Source of the DNA: Pipra filicauda | Lineage: Eukaryota > Chordata > Aves > Passeriformes > Pipridae | NCBI RefSeq assembly: GCF_003945595.2 | Contig: NW_024104532.1 | Coordinates: 9,491,799 to 9,555,798, forward strand | Length of the DNA: 64,000 bases | Direction: 5' to 3' | In this document: piece after piece, positions 24,065 through 34,279 of the stretch | Numbering within the stretch: the first letter of the stretch is position 1 | Layout of the letters: every line of letters begins with the position of its first letter | Translations under genes and position numbers: made by a program | The notes under the pieces: generated by a model | Database searches by the model: none | Told to the model about the DNA's origin: nothing | Seen by the model: the letters and a program-made list of their open reading frames with translations, nothing else

Positions 24065-25347
24065 TTAGGGGCTCAGCAGAGCTGCCAGGCCCCGTCTCTC
24101 CCCAGGAGCAATGCCACGGTCTGCAGCAGTGATGGCTGCAGCAGCAGGGATGGGATCCGGCTGAGACCCAGCCGGCTCACACGGATGATGGAGAGTTGGA
24201 GATGGGTGGGGGGAGGCATTTCTTCACACACTGGGGAGCCAGTCTGGCTTTGTTTCACCTTAAAACAGACAGTTATTTCCCCAGAGCACAGCCCGGTGTG
24301 ATTAACCCACAGGGTCTCAGCAGTGGTGGACGGGATGACAAGAGGTGACGGCTGCAGGTGGAATCTTCAGACCGGACGTCAGGAAAAGCCTTCCCTTGGG
24401 TGGGCGGTGAAGCCCTGGGTTGGGTCACAGAGGTGTGAGGTTTTCCAGACTTGGCCAAACAAAGCCACGTCTGACTGACAACAGTCCTGATCCAAACAGC
24501 AGGATGGACCCGAGACCTCCCAGGAGACCTTCTCTGTTCCTGTTTTTGTTTCATGTCCCAGTCTGCCTGACTGTGCCGTGTTCTCTGAGATCAGGTGTAG
24601 CATCCTCTGCTAAGGGCTGCTGTGGGCAGGCAGACCTTGGAAAAACACTGAGCCATTTCTGTGCAAGGATTTTTTTGGGGGGACTGGTGTGAGCAAATAC
24701 AGGCAGGTTAAATGCTGGAGGCATTTCTTAGCCTACAGCCTCTGTCTTCATAAAGCTCTGGAGAAATACCTTTCTTCACAGGTGACCTGAGGCTGCCACA
24801 GCTGGATGGGCTGTAGATGAACCTTCTTGACCTCAGGCCAGCTCAGGGCCAAGGAGTGAAGGTGGATCCCTCTTGGACCTCATCCCCAACCCCTCTGGGA
24901 CCTCAGCCCCCACCCAGGTTCCCAGACTGGCTGCTTTGATTGTGCTCTGCCTTCAAACAAGGACAAATGAGGCGGAATTCAGAGAAGAGCAACAGGAGTG
25001 ATTACGGGGGTGGAGGTAATGGCTGAGGAGGAAAGATTTTGAAATTTAAAGATGGATAGCCAGGCTACAAACCTACATACAGAGACATTATCATCAGTCA
25101 TTAAGCAACACAACACTTCAGAGCCAGGGCAGGCTCATGATTCAAGACAGTCCAGTCTCCAAAGTGCTGTAGCCCAGAGGAGCAGCACAAGGTTGGGCGG
25201 AAGGAACCCGCTCGTGCTTGTGAGCATGAGCATTTATTTTTATTTTTTCCCCTCAATACAACATCTCACAGTATAAAGTGAAATTCTGTTTGGCATTAGG
25301 CAGTACCACTGGAGCACCAGGGAAGGGGAACCTCAGGCTTAGCATCT
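24065..25347. other. Unique sequence, nothing recognised
   Basis: No repeat, promoter signature or protein-like frame was identified between the A-run and the next CR1 tail. Confidence 0.5.
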
Positions 25348-25458
25348 GGACTCGATGATCTTGGAGATCTTTTCCAACCTTAGTGACTTCATGATTCAAT
25401 GATTCCATGATTCTGTGATTTAGTGATTCTGTGATTCTGTGGTTCTATGATTCCATGG
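25348..25458 (+). mobile_element. CR1 3' end with expanded octamer tail
   Basis: Only the last part of a CR1 element remains (GGACTCGATGATCTTGGAGA, then TTTTCCAACCTTAGTGAC). It is followed by about nine variant ATTCTGTG/ATTCCATG/ATTCAATG octamers, more than the two or three found at most other copies here. The tail has therefore expanded after or during insertion. Confidence 0.9.
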
Positions 25459-25774
25459 TCAGGGACACTATCTAGGAGCTGGAATTTTCTTGTTGTGGCA
25501 CTGATCAGCCAGAGAAAGATCCAGAGCCCCGTTGTTCAGCAGTTAGACTGGACAAAGCACCAGGCAGTGTCCAACAGTGAGTAATCCACCGGTGGCTGGC
25601 AGATGGACAGAGCAATCAGAGAAAGGCTTTCCCGGCGTGGATTTGCAGGAGAGGGGCCAGATTTGCCTCTGGTTTAATGCTCAGCATCCCAGCCTCCCTG
25701 CAAAAGGTGACGTGCCGAGTCCTCCTCACACCTTCACGGGGTTTGGATCGCAATGTGTTCCCACAAAGTTTGCA

Positions 25775-25960
25775 AACCACAAACGTCACGTGGCGAGACG
25801 GGGAGGGAGAGAGTGAGCGGAGAAAGGGGAGCAATTAATATGCAGCTGGTGCACGGGCTGGAGTGAAAGAGCCGCCGATGACCACCCGGAGCTGACGCTT
25901 AGAAACGTACAATAAAAGCTGAACGGATGGCTGAATGCGAGACCCAGCAAACCAAAACAG
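25775..25960. promoter_or_regulatory. E-box/CRE-like motif and POU-like AT motif cluster
   Basis: GTCACGTGGC (25,785-25,794) contains the CACGTG E-box bound by USF/MITF/TFE-type bHLH-Zip factors. About 40 bp on is GCAATTAATATGCAG, which resembles homeodomain/POU sites, and further CpG-containing motifs follow. A 204-codon plus-strand frame begins at an ATG at 25,927 but is Pro/Ser-rich, overlaps equally long minus-strand frames and resembles nothing known. Possible promoter or enhancer; motifs only. Confidence 0.3.
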
Positions 25961-28199
25961 ATGCAATAAGCTGGGGCCAGTGGAACCAGCAGCCAACAAT
26001 GACAGCAGAGCCCATGGGCTGGGGGGCACGTGGTTGGCACAGAGAAAGGAGGAGGCCAGAAAGAAGCGCAGATGAGCTCTGCCGAGGGAATCAAAAGCCT
26101 GCTGTTCCCAGAGCCAGAACAAACGGCGAGTGTGCTCCTGCCACACATGGCACCGACAGCGGGAGCGGCATGGTCCTCGTGTCCCTGCAGGAGCCAGCCG
26201 GAGGCAGGCTGCTTCCAGACTCATCCTCCCTCCTGCCTTCCTCCAGGGGGGGCTGCCCTCAGCACACACGGCTGCAGGGAGCTCAGGGATCTGCTCTTCC
26301 AAAGCCACCCTGCAGCCAAAACTCCCCTGCCTTCCACCATCCGAGCCCTTCCCATCACAGGGCAGGGACAGCATCCTTTCCTCACCCTGCATGGTTTGGT
26401 CATGGGGGAAAGGGATGCACCAGCTTGGGGCTCACACATTGGATTTGCTGTGGGAAGGGAAGGGAAGGGAAAAGGTCCACAGTGCTGAGGCCACCTGCCC
26501 CTTGCTCTGATGGGGCCTTGTGCTGTGGGTTAGTACAATGACCTGCACCATGAGCCTGGTGACAATACTGCTGAGAGGAGAGCTGATTTCATAGCCAAGG
26601 TCACAGATACACAGCCCAGGAGCTCTTGTGCCAGTGACATCCACAAGTCTGTGTAGGACATGTGAGCACATGGATAACAAGTGTTTGTGACTCACAGCAA
26701 ACATCTGGGGCAGCAGATTTGTGTACCTGGTGAGGAACATTTGTATTGTGAACACCTCACCCCTAACTTCATGTGCCCCTTGGCTTCCTTACACCAAGCA
26801 AAGGACAGCAAGGCAGAGGTTGGGCATATCTGCACTTACACAACTTTCAGGAGCAGTAAACCTGCCTTGAACATCTCAGGCCACTTAAAGAAAGAAAAAA
26901 ATCCACAAACCCACCTGAAAACTGTCTTTTGACTCCTGGCATCTCATCAGTTTGTTTGTGGCCTCCCTTGTGAAAGACCATAAAAGAAATTTTTTGTGAA
27001 GAGTAGGGTGGGGGTTCTTCTGAGATCCTTCTTTCTGCTCCCAATGCACAGCCCAATTTAGAGGAGTGTTGCTTCATCTCCTCAGCTCCTCACAGTTAAC
27101 TTGTAGAGCAAGACAGCCTCTGCAGTGCTGTAACAACCCATTAGACAGCCAGTCAATCACATCAGTGATCACTGTAATGGTACATACACCAGCAGAGGCT
27201 TCCCCACCAGAGCTGGGCACAGCAGTGCACCAGCCGGTCCCCCCAGTGTTCTACCAAGGGATCAAAGGATATTAAAGAGGGAAAAATAACATTCTCAGCC
27301 TGTTCCCTTCTCCAGCTGCCTCTTCTTCCTGATGGTACAGACACGGTGTCTTGAGGATGCTGTGCCACGTCAGAGCGTGTCCCCTCCAGGTGGTGCTCGG
27401 CTCTCCGGGCAGCTGCTGTCTGAAAACTCTCCTCTCATCAGCTCACCAGCACCCCCTCCACAGGAAGCCAAAATCAGACCGCAGGACATGCTGAAAATGG
27501 GGGTGTCTGTCTCTGTCCTCACCACTGGCTTTCTTAATCCCAGTGGTGACCAGTGCTGCTGTGGAGATCCAACACAGGGAGTTGGCTATAAAGGATAAAC
27601 TGGCCTTCAGCACTGTCCTGCTTCTCTTTCCTTTTCCATTTTGTTGTGTCCTGTCCTTAGGGTGTGATGGGTTCACAGGACAAGTCCAGAATTACCCCTT
27701 GGTTCCCAGAAGATACACTCTATGGCCAATCCCTCAAAATCTAGGTGAGCACAGCTTTAGAAAACTGCATCAGGAGATGTTTTTTATTTCTTCTCCAGCC
27801 TGAAGCCCTCTGAAGAGTGTCGCCCACAGGCTTAAGCTCTTCTCAGCAAGCCTCAAACTAACTAAAATACATCAAAGCAAGATTCTCATACACACCCCCA
27901 GACCTCCCAAATATCCAAAGCCTTGCATTAAAACCAGCCAAACCAGCAAATGTCTTGATGCCTCAAAACAGAAGGTTTTTCTGGAAGGGAAGCATCGGGT
28001 CTCCTCAAATTACTGGACCTTGTGCAGGGGCAATTGGTAAGACCCTCTGGACCACACCACTCAGAGTGATCTAATTGTTTCTTCTGGCCTTGAAAGTCAT
28101 TTATCAAAAATACACCAGCTTTGTACTGTGCAAAGCCTCTGTTACAGATTTGGCAACACAATGTCCAGACCCACACTGGCCATTGACACCATCATGATG
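25961..28199. other. Unique sequence, nothing recognised
   Basis: GC-rich at first (26.0-26.5 kb, with several overlapping frames), then AT-richer. A strong isolated 3' splice site (TTTTTTATTTCTTCTCCAG) ends at 27,799, but all three frames after it close quickly and no donor follows nearby. No repeats apart from the short pentamer run at 26,452-26,473. Confidence 0.5.
26452..26473 (+). repeat. (GGGAA)n microsatellite, about four units
   Basis: The sequence is GGGAAGGGAAGGGAAGGGAA followed by AAGG. It is a short purine-rich pentanucleotide run. Confidence 0.9.
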
Positions 28200-28525
28200 G
28201 ATCTGCTGAAGAAAGGAGTGGTACATCTATAACAAGGAATATGGTACACATATAAATATGTGCAGACTTTAGTAAGCAATAAATCAGTTGAGAACCCCTT
28301 AGTGTTTAGAGAAAACTACGCTGTGTTCTAGTCAATCAATCTGTTGCTGAAAATATTATTAATGCCTGGCACATAGATTTATGATGAAGGCTGGATGGAT
28401 GCAAAAGAAACGTTTGTTAGTGGGAATTTTTGATGACTGTGCTGAAATATCGTTCATTTGCGGAAAGAAATCTAAATATAATCATCACGGTTATTTATCA
28501 GGGAACAGAGTCATGTTCATCTGTT
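28200..28525. promoter_or_regulatory. AT-rich conserved-element-like block
   Basis: A repeat-free AT-rich stretch with TATAAATATGTGCAG, AATATTATTAATGCC, AAATATCGTTCATTTGC and TATAATCATCACGG. High motif complexity without tandem structure and sharp edges (a G-run begins just after) fit a developmental enhancer type of element. No coding frame of interest. Confidence 0.28.
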
Positions 28526-28551
28526 TCCACCTAAACATGCAGGACACCTGT

Positions 28552-28562
28552 GGGGGGGGGGG
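28552..28562 (+). repeat. G11 homopolymer
   Basis: Eleven consecutive G residues between ACACCT and CTCTCC. This is a likely polymorphic site and a place where sequencing errors in length are common. Confidence 0.85.
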
Positions 28563-28599
28563 CTCTCCTGTCTCTCCTTTTGCCCTAAATCATGCAAGT

Positions 28600-29480
28600 T
28601 AAAAATGGGTACCTGTACACCCAGCACTGTGACAGGAGCTGTGCCATCATCACATCTTCCCAACACAATCAGGGATGTTGGGCCCTGGTCTGGGCTGTGT
28701 TCAGAACCCAGTGGCACAAAGTCACCGTGTAGAACATCACCTCAGTGAGACCTCCTGCGTGTCTCCATGGAGGGATGGACACATGAGGAGGGAAGAGAGC
28801 AGTCCCTTCTGCAGACTTTGCTGAGCACAGGGGTTATGGACCTCGAAAGAAATAAAATGGAGCAGTAGAGAAAGTCACTATGAAGAGCAGCTTGTAGAGG
28901 TACGAGCATTTCTGACACTGCTCATAGGTCTGTGGACGGGCTGTACTTGTGCTGCTGTTGTACTTGCAGTGGGGCAAGTCCCAGCCCCTCCACATTCCAG
29001 CCCTGCTGGTCCTGCTTCCACTTTGCCATCACCAGCTCCTGCCTTCCTCAGGAAGATGCCCAAGTGGCAGCTAGACCCTGGTGTGGTCATTCCTCCTCAG
29101 TTACCAGCTGGGAGGTGTCCATGGCTTGGAACAGTCAAGCTTTGACACTGAGGGATCTTTGCCAGAGATGTGCAGGACATTGTGAGATCCTGTGGGACAC
29201 GGGGGTCAGCCTGCCCAGCACCTCCATGGACATGGCTAAACACAGGCATGGATGGAGCAATCACAGAGTGAGTTACTGCCTCCACAGCAGGAGGAGCTTG
29301 TGGAAGAGGGCATCCAAACCCTTCCTCCACCACACTGATCAGAGCAGCTCTGGGACCACTGCTCCAGCACCAGCCTCAGGCTGAGCTCTGCCCCTCCAGT
29401 CCCAGTCCCCAGCCTGGCTGGGCCAGCCCTGCTCAGCTCCCTCGCTTCCCTTTACTGCTGTTTTTGTTTTCTTTCCACAG
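28600..29480. other. Unique sequence upstream of candidate exon
   Basis: No repeats or protein-like frames. The last 20 bp is the pyrimidine tract and AG of the acceptor described in the next entry. Confidence 0.5.
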
Positions 29481-29639
29481 CTCGTTTTCTCGGTCATCCA
29501 TGTCTCTGTGCATCATATATCACACCCATGTGTCCGGAGGAAAGAAAGATCCCCTCCAACCCAGCAGCCCTGTAACGGATGGACCTTCCCGACTCGCAGC
29601 GAGCTGACAGCTTGTGAGAACAACAGCTTGAATTACTGA
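29481..29639 (+). CDS. Candidate terminal coding exon after a very strong acceptor
   Basis: TGTTTTTGTTTTCTTTCCACAG, in two parts across 29,459-29,480, is one of the best 3' splice sites in the window. From the first base after it, one frame is open for 52 codons to a TGA at 29,637-29,639. The peptide starts LVFSVIHVSVHHISHPC, has a basic VRRKERSPP patch and ends TRSELTACENNSLNY; composition is balanced and protein-like. The following 200 bp is AT-rich and conserved-element-like, as a 3' UTR could be, but I see no AATAAA hexamer close by. No family is recognised. With many acceptors in 64 kb, a 52-codon open stretch can arise by chance. Confidence 0.25.
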   Translation, partial: LVFSVIHVSVHHISHPCVRRKERSPPTQQPCNGWTFPTRSELTACENNSLNY

Positions 29640-29860
29640 AAGAACTTTTCCCACTGAGTTAATCTGCAATGGATGTAGGTGACCTTCTAAAGGCATCTAT
29701 TAATCAAAAAAACAGTGCCCATTCACCGTGCTAGGCTGAGCCCTTTGGGGGAGGGGGGGATACTAATTTCCCTCCGAGATAAATCATAATTTGACAATAA
29801 TCATCTGCCCTAATCACTCCGATTCTTCCCTTTAATTATTTGTACACACAGCTCTTCCTG
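29640..29860. promoter_or_regulatory. AT-rich block after the candidate exon
   Basis: Contains TCTATTAATCAAAAAAAC, GATAAATCATAATTTGAC and CTTTAATTATTTGTAC, interrupted by a G-rich run at 29,740-29,760. It could be 3' UTR of the candidate exon or an independent non-coding element. Confidence 0.25.
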
Positions 29861-30310
29861 CCTGAGAAGCACAAAGGACGACATTAAACGTGGTGTTGGG
29901 AAATGCTGGAGGCTCCGGTTCAAGCCTTAAATCCCTGTGTGGAGCAGAGCACCCGATGGAGCTGAGCTGCTGGGTGCACCCTCTGTCCAGGGTGCAGGGA
30001 GCAGCCTTTCCCAGAGGGGAGCCACTGCTTCCAGCCATAGGGAGAGCAGTGGTGCCCAGCCCAGGGACCAGAGCACCAAGGAGAGGGATGATGGAGGGGA
30101 GACAGCTGAGAGCAGAGGGGGCTCTAGAGCTGTCCCAGCAACCTGGGGTGACATCCCAGTGCTGCACCCTCTGGAGGAGACTGACCCTCCCACAACAGCC
30201 ACGAACTCTTCCCCCTTGGAGGGCTGGAATAACAGGGAGGCTGTGGAGAGCACAGGGTTAATGTCACATCAGTACCCCTTGGGTGCTGGGGAGCCAGCAG
30301 ATCAGATCAT

Positions 30311-30349
30311 GGGAGGAAGGAAGGAGGAAAGAAGAAAGGGAGGGAGGGA
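30311..30349 (+). repeat. Purine-only low-complexity tract
   Basis: GGGAGGAAGGAAGGAGGAAA followed by GAAGAAAGGGAGGGAGGGA: 39 bp consisting only of purines on the plus strand. It could adopt a triplex or G-rich structure; otherwise a simple repeat. Confidence 0.85.
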
Positions 30350-31384
30350 TGGTTTGGGTGGCCTTGCTGATGTGTTGTCTTGGTCCAGGGCTGGTGAAGG
30401 CTCCCTGCCTGGGCTGTGACCCTCACCCAACATGGGCACACTGTGAGGGGTGGCTCTGGCAGGCACCAACACCCTCCTGCCCTGGGAAGCTCTCAGGTGG
30501 TGCCAGAGTGAGTGTGATACGTGGCAAGGGCTCCACTTCTTGTCACCCCTTGTCACGCTGCCGTCGAGCTGGGGGTGTGGAGCCAGATCTCATGAGTGCC
30601 TCCAGCAGCAGCTGGTCCTTTCCCTCAGCCACCTCAGAGCCCCAAGGCACACTCCAGGTGTGCCCTTGGGCACCCAGGAAAGCAGAGGGGACGTTGATGG
30701 GGGTCAGGTGAGCATCTTGTCAAAATCCGCACCCGTGAGGTCAGAGTGTAAATGGCAGTGGTGTGAGAATTTGCCCACGCCTGAAGTGAGGGCAGGGAGC
30801 TGGGTTTGCCCGTGGCAGCAAGGGTGCAGTGGTCCTCTGCGTGGGACTGACTGAAAACTGCTCAGCAAAACTCTTTCTCAGTAGATCTGTGGGATGAGGA
30901 AACATTGCACGCTGTCCCTGGGAAAATGGGACTCCTCCTTTTTCTCCTTGGGAAGAAATCCTCTAAAACTGGAAACAGCCAGGAAATGCTGCACAGCATC
31001 TCATGGGAAGTGAGATTTCTCACTGTACCCACCTCCTCTCCCACTGGCCTCTGCCCACAGCATGTCCCCCTGTTCAGGCAGCCAGGCTGGGACAGGCTGA
31101 CTGGAAAGGCACAGCCTGTAGCCAGGGCAGGGTCCCAGAGCAGCTGCATCACTGCAGAGACACACCAGCCACATTTCATCCTCTGCTTAGTAGCGTTTGG
31201 GACCAGGACTTTTCAGGATTTAAACATGTGCCCTCCTGAGAAAGCAAGCAAAACAGGAGACAGCCTCTCCACAAGCTTTCCCAGTGCTGCTGGGCTGACT
31301 TCTGGTAATTCCCGTAGCCCAGGTCACTGTGCTGCCTCACAAGCTATACCACGGACCTACAGCACCATATGCTGGCCTAGCTTA

Positions 31385-31640
31385 GCATCTACACAGCAGT
31401 GCCGCCTGGCGCGCTCGCTCTGTGGTCCCCCGAGCAGAGCAGAGCAGAGGATCCATCTGGGCTGGGCCCGCGGGAGCTGCAGGCGGGGGTGACGCTGCCA
31501 GTCCCTGCGGTGGGACAGTCGGTGACCGCTGGGGACACCTCCGGGGAGGAGCACGGCAGCGCTGGACCAGCAGCCCTTGTGTGCACAGCCCCCAGGAGAG
31601 CAGCTGCCCGGGATGCCCGTCCCCTGGTGTGGGCAGAGTG
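31385..31640. promoter_or_regulatory. CpG-enriched segment
   Basis: Clusters such as GCCGCCTGGCGCGCTCGCTC, GGGCCCGCGGGAG and CTCCGGGGAGGAGCACGGC raise CpG density above the surroundings, though less than at 5 kb or 44.6 kb. It is a weak candidate for a small CpG island. Confidence 0.3.
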
Positions 31641-32227
31641 GGGATGGAGCTCAGCTGTGGGTCTGGGCAGCCTTGTCCTCCCTGACCTGCTCCAGCCCCG
31701 TCCTCCCCTCTGGGCTTTATCCCCTCTGCAGTGCTGCTCCCTGTGGGAAAGCTCAGTGCTAGTGTCAGCAGCCCCAGGAGCTGGGGACCCCTCCCTTGGG
31801 ACCCCACGGCTGCCCCAGGGCCCCTGTGCAGCCCCAGGCAGCTGCCCCAGTGTGAGCCCAGGCCAGGCCAGCTCGGGATCCTGCCCCCCCAGCAGCGCTC
31901 AGACCTGCCAGACTCGGCACAGCTCAGCTCCCGATCCTCCCTCAGATGGGAGGGACAGAGTGACCTTGAGCAACTCTGGAAGTAACCACATTAACATTGA
32001 GCTGGGGAGGAGCAGGCTGCTTCCCGAAAGTCTAATCCATGGGACTCCCTGCCATGAGAGACGGGCGGTGCCGGGAGCCAAGGATACAGAAATAAAGCCT
32101 TGATACAACTGCCGAGAACGAACTGCATCCCAGAGAAAAACAGGCACGTGCCTGGTACCTTTATCTCCCCTTTCTCATCCCTATGGGCTGTCTAGTGCTG
32201 ACCAGGGAATACTGGAAGCCTGGATTG

Positions 32228-32337
32228 CAGTGCTTGGGGACATGGGTTAGCAGTGGCCTTGGCAGTGCTGGGCTAATTGTTGGACTTGATGATCTTGGAG
32301 GGCTTTCCCAACCAAAATGATTCCCTGATTCTATGCT
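32228..32337 (+). mobile_element. CR1 LINE 3' fragment
   Basis: Carries TTGGACTTGATGATCTTGGA, then GGGCTTTCCCAACC and a short tail (ATGATTCCCTGATTCTATG). The upstream part (GGTTAGCAGTGGCCTTGGCA) matches the CR1 subfamily type that has a GGTTAGTGG-like segment. Heavily truncated. Confidence 0.85.
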
Positions 32338-32570
32338 TACCTTCCGGGCAGTGAGGCATCACTGAGCCCTTTGCAGTGCTGTGGTGCTTCCTGAGCCATG
32401 GGGGACAGCTCAAAACCACATGTTTCTCTGGAGCAACTCTGGAGTAACTTTTGGCCTGTTTCTGAGTGAGTTCTGCCACGGGCATGAGAGATGGCTGGTT
32501 CCTCATGGAAGGGGAGAGCTCTGAAGTGCAGCATGGCCCAAACCAGAAAGTGCTGGGAGAAATCTGTCCT

Positions 32571-32698
32571 CATAGAATCAGAGTTGGGTTGGAAAGGACC
32601 TTAAAGTTCATCTCATTCCAACCCCCTGTCAATGGACAGTGTTGCCACCCCCTAGACCAGGTTGCTCAGAACCCTATCACACCTGGCCTTGAACACTA
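32571..32698 (-). mobile_element. CR1 LINE 3' fragment, minus strand
   Basis: Begins with CATAGAATCAGAGTTGGG, the complement of a CR1 tail, and continues through GGAAAGGACCTTAAAGTTCA and a diverged ACCTGGCCTTGAACAC segment. It lies 230 bp from the plus-strand fragment before it, tail to tail. Confidence 0.88.
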
Positions 32699-33753
32699 AG
32701 TTGTACATCATCTTAGGTCCCTCCTGCCCCCAAAACCTGCAGGGGCAGGGCTGGATTTAGCAGTGACCCATCCAGACCTTGTATGTGCAGCATTATTTCA
32801 CCACATGCTCCAGCTGCCCGTGCTTTGCAAGGAAACACATCCCACCATTCCAGCTGAGCCTCTCCTCCATGTGGGATGTGCCCACAAATGAGAATCTATT
32901 GAATGCCCAGCAAGCAGAGAGATGACCCCCCAGTCTCACAACACCTGCTGTGCCCCTGTTACCTGCGGATCAATTTGCCTACAGCATGTGGGGCCCTGAT
33001 GGAGAGCCTGGGGAGAGATGGAGAGAGCCTTTGTGCCAGAAGTCCAAGGATGCAAGAAACCAAACAAAATGTAAAAGGTCAGCAAACACAATGCAGCAAT
33101 TAGCACAGGCAGTGGGGAGGAGGGAGCGAGACAACGCAATTTATGGAGCTCAGGAGAGGGAATTCTCCGAGGGCACCGATCACGCACTATAAATACCTTC
33201 AAGGTAATGACAGAAATGGAGTGAATTATTCACCATCTCTGATGATGGGAGGGCAAGAGGCAGTGACCTGGATCTGAGGAAGGGAAGTCTGGGTGGGGGG
33301 AAGCCTGGGCAGCAGGAACAGCCCAGCGTGGGATGCGCTCCCTGGGGCAGCCCTGCTTTCTGTGCAGAATCCATCTCTAATATGTCCTTGGGCTGAGTCC
33401 ACATCAAAACAGTGCTGGAAAGGCCAAGGCCAGGCTGTGTGGGAGCTCCCAGACTGCCTGTACCTCCTGGCTTAGAGGGTGTCAGTGAAGTTTCCTGCAT
33501 GTGGTCACTGTGGCCCATACACAGAGTCTGCTGCTCTCCCACGGCTGTGGCTGAGCAGGCAAACACCTTCCCTTGCCTGGGAGACTGAACTGCATCCTCC
33601 TGGCCCCACAGAGGTGGGATAGACCTGCCAAATAGCTTGGCATTTGTGACAGCTACCAAGCTGGGCAAATCAGTAGGAGGGAGGTAGAGAAGCTGTGGCT
33701 TTGACCTGGAAAGAAGAACCAGGGTCTGGAAGTGCAGCTTCCAGGAAGATTGC
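32699..33753. other. Unique sequence with a small AT-rich element
   Basis: The part at 33,060-33,235 is AT-rich and motif-dense (AATGCAGCAATTAGCAC, CACTATAAATACC, GAATTATTCACC), including a TATA-like sequence near 33,188. The remainder holds a 193-codon minus-strand frame without recognisable features. Confidence 0.4.
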
Positions 33754-34072
33754 AGCATCACAGAGTGGCTGAGCTTGGCAGGGAACTCTGGAGGTCACCT
33801 GGTCCAGCCCCCTGCTCAAGCAGGGCCACCCAGAGCCAGTTGCCCAGGTCCATGGCCAGATGGCTTTTAAATATCTCCAAGGGTGGAGACTCCACAACGG
33901 CCTGGGCAGCCTGTGCCAGTGCTTGGTCACCTTCACAGGGGAAAAAGTGTTTCCTGATGTTCTGAGGGACCCTCCTGTGTTTCCATTCGTGCCCCTCACC
34001 TCTTGTCCTGTCACCAGGCACCACTGAGAAGAGCCTGGCTCCAGCCTCTTTGCACCTTCCCTTTGGGTGTTT
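33754..34072 (-). mobile_element. CR1 LINE with ORF2 C-terminal remnant, minus strand
   Basis: Plus-strand reading starts at GCATCACAGAGTGGCTGAG and proceeds upstream through the ORF2 end. The minus-strand translation shows CR1-type peptides (SLEIFKS-like and GNWLWVALLEQG) with a frameshift between PGDRTRG and HWHRLP. It is a different subfamily from the neighbour at 34,088. Confidence 0.92.
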
Positions 34073-34087
34073 ATACCCGTGGATGAG

Positions 34088-34279
34088 GGTGGTGAGGCCC
34101 TGGCACAGGTTGCCCACAGAAGCTGTGGCTGCCCCATCCCTGGAAGCATTCAAAGCCAGGTTGGACAGGGCTTGGAGCAACCTGGTCTCATGGAAGGTGT
34201 CCCTGTCCTTGGTAGGAGGGTTAGAACAAGATGAGCTTTAAGGTCCCTTCCAATCCAAACCATCCTGTGATTCTGTGAG
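34088..34279 (+). mobile_element. CR1 LINE 3' fragment, plus strand
   Basis: Runs from GGTGAGGCCCTGGCACAGG through GCCCCATCCCTGGAAGCATT to the tail (CCATCCTGTGATTCTGTG). Its truncated 5' end abuts that of the minus-strand copy 15 bp away, so the two sit back to back. Confidence 0.92.

Larger units (their letters stand above)
29861..32227. other. GC-rich unique sequence
   Basis: Overlapping frames up to 234 codons (31,399-32,103) occur on several frames and strands, which reflects low stop density rather than genes. No domain is recognisable. A purine-rich low-complexity tract and a CpG-enriched segment are listed separately. Confidence 0.5.

Noticed and set aside
24001..24070. Processed pseudogene ending in a poly(A) tail
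   Set aside because: No recognisable gene body precedes the A12 run, and no flanking target duplication could be identified.
31399..32103. 234-codon open frame in GC-rich DNA
   Set aside because: Several overlapping frames on both strands are equally open. The composition is Pro/Ser/Gly/Ala-rich as expected from base composition, with no domain or splice support.
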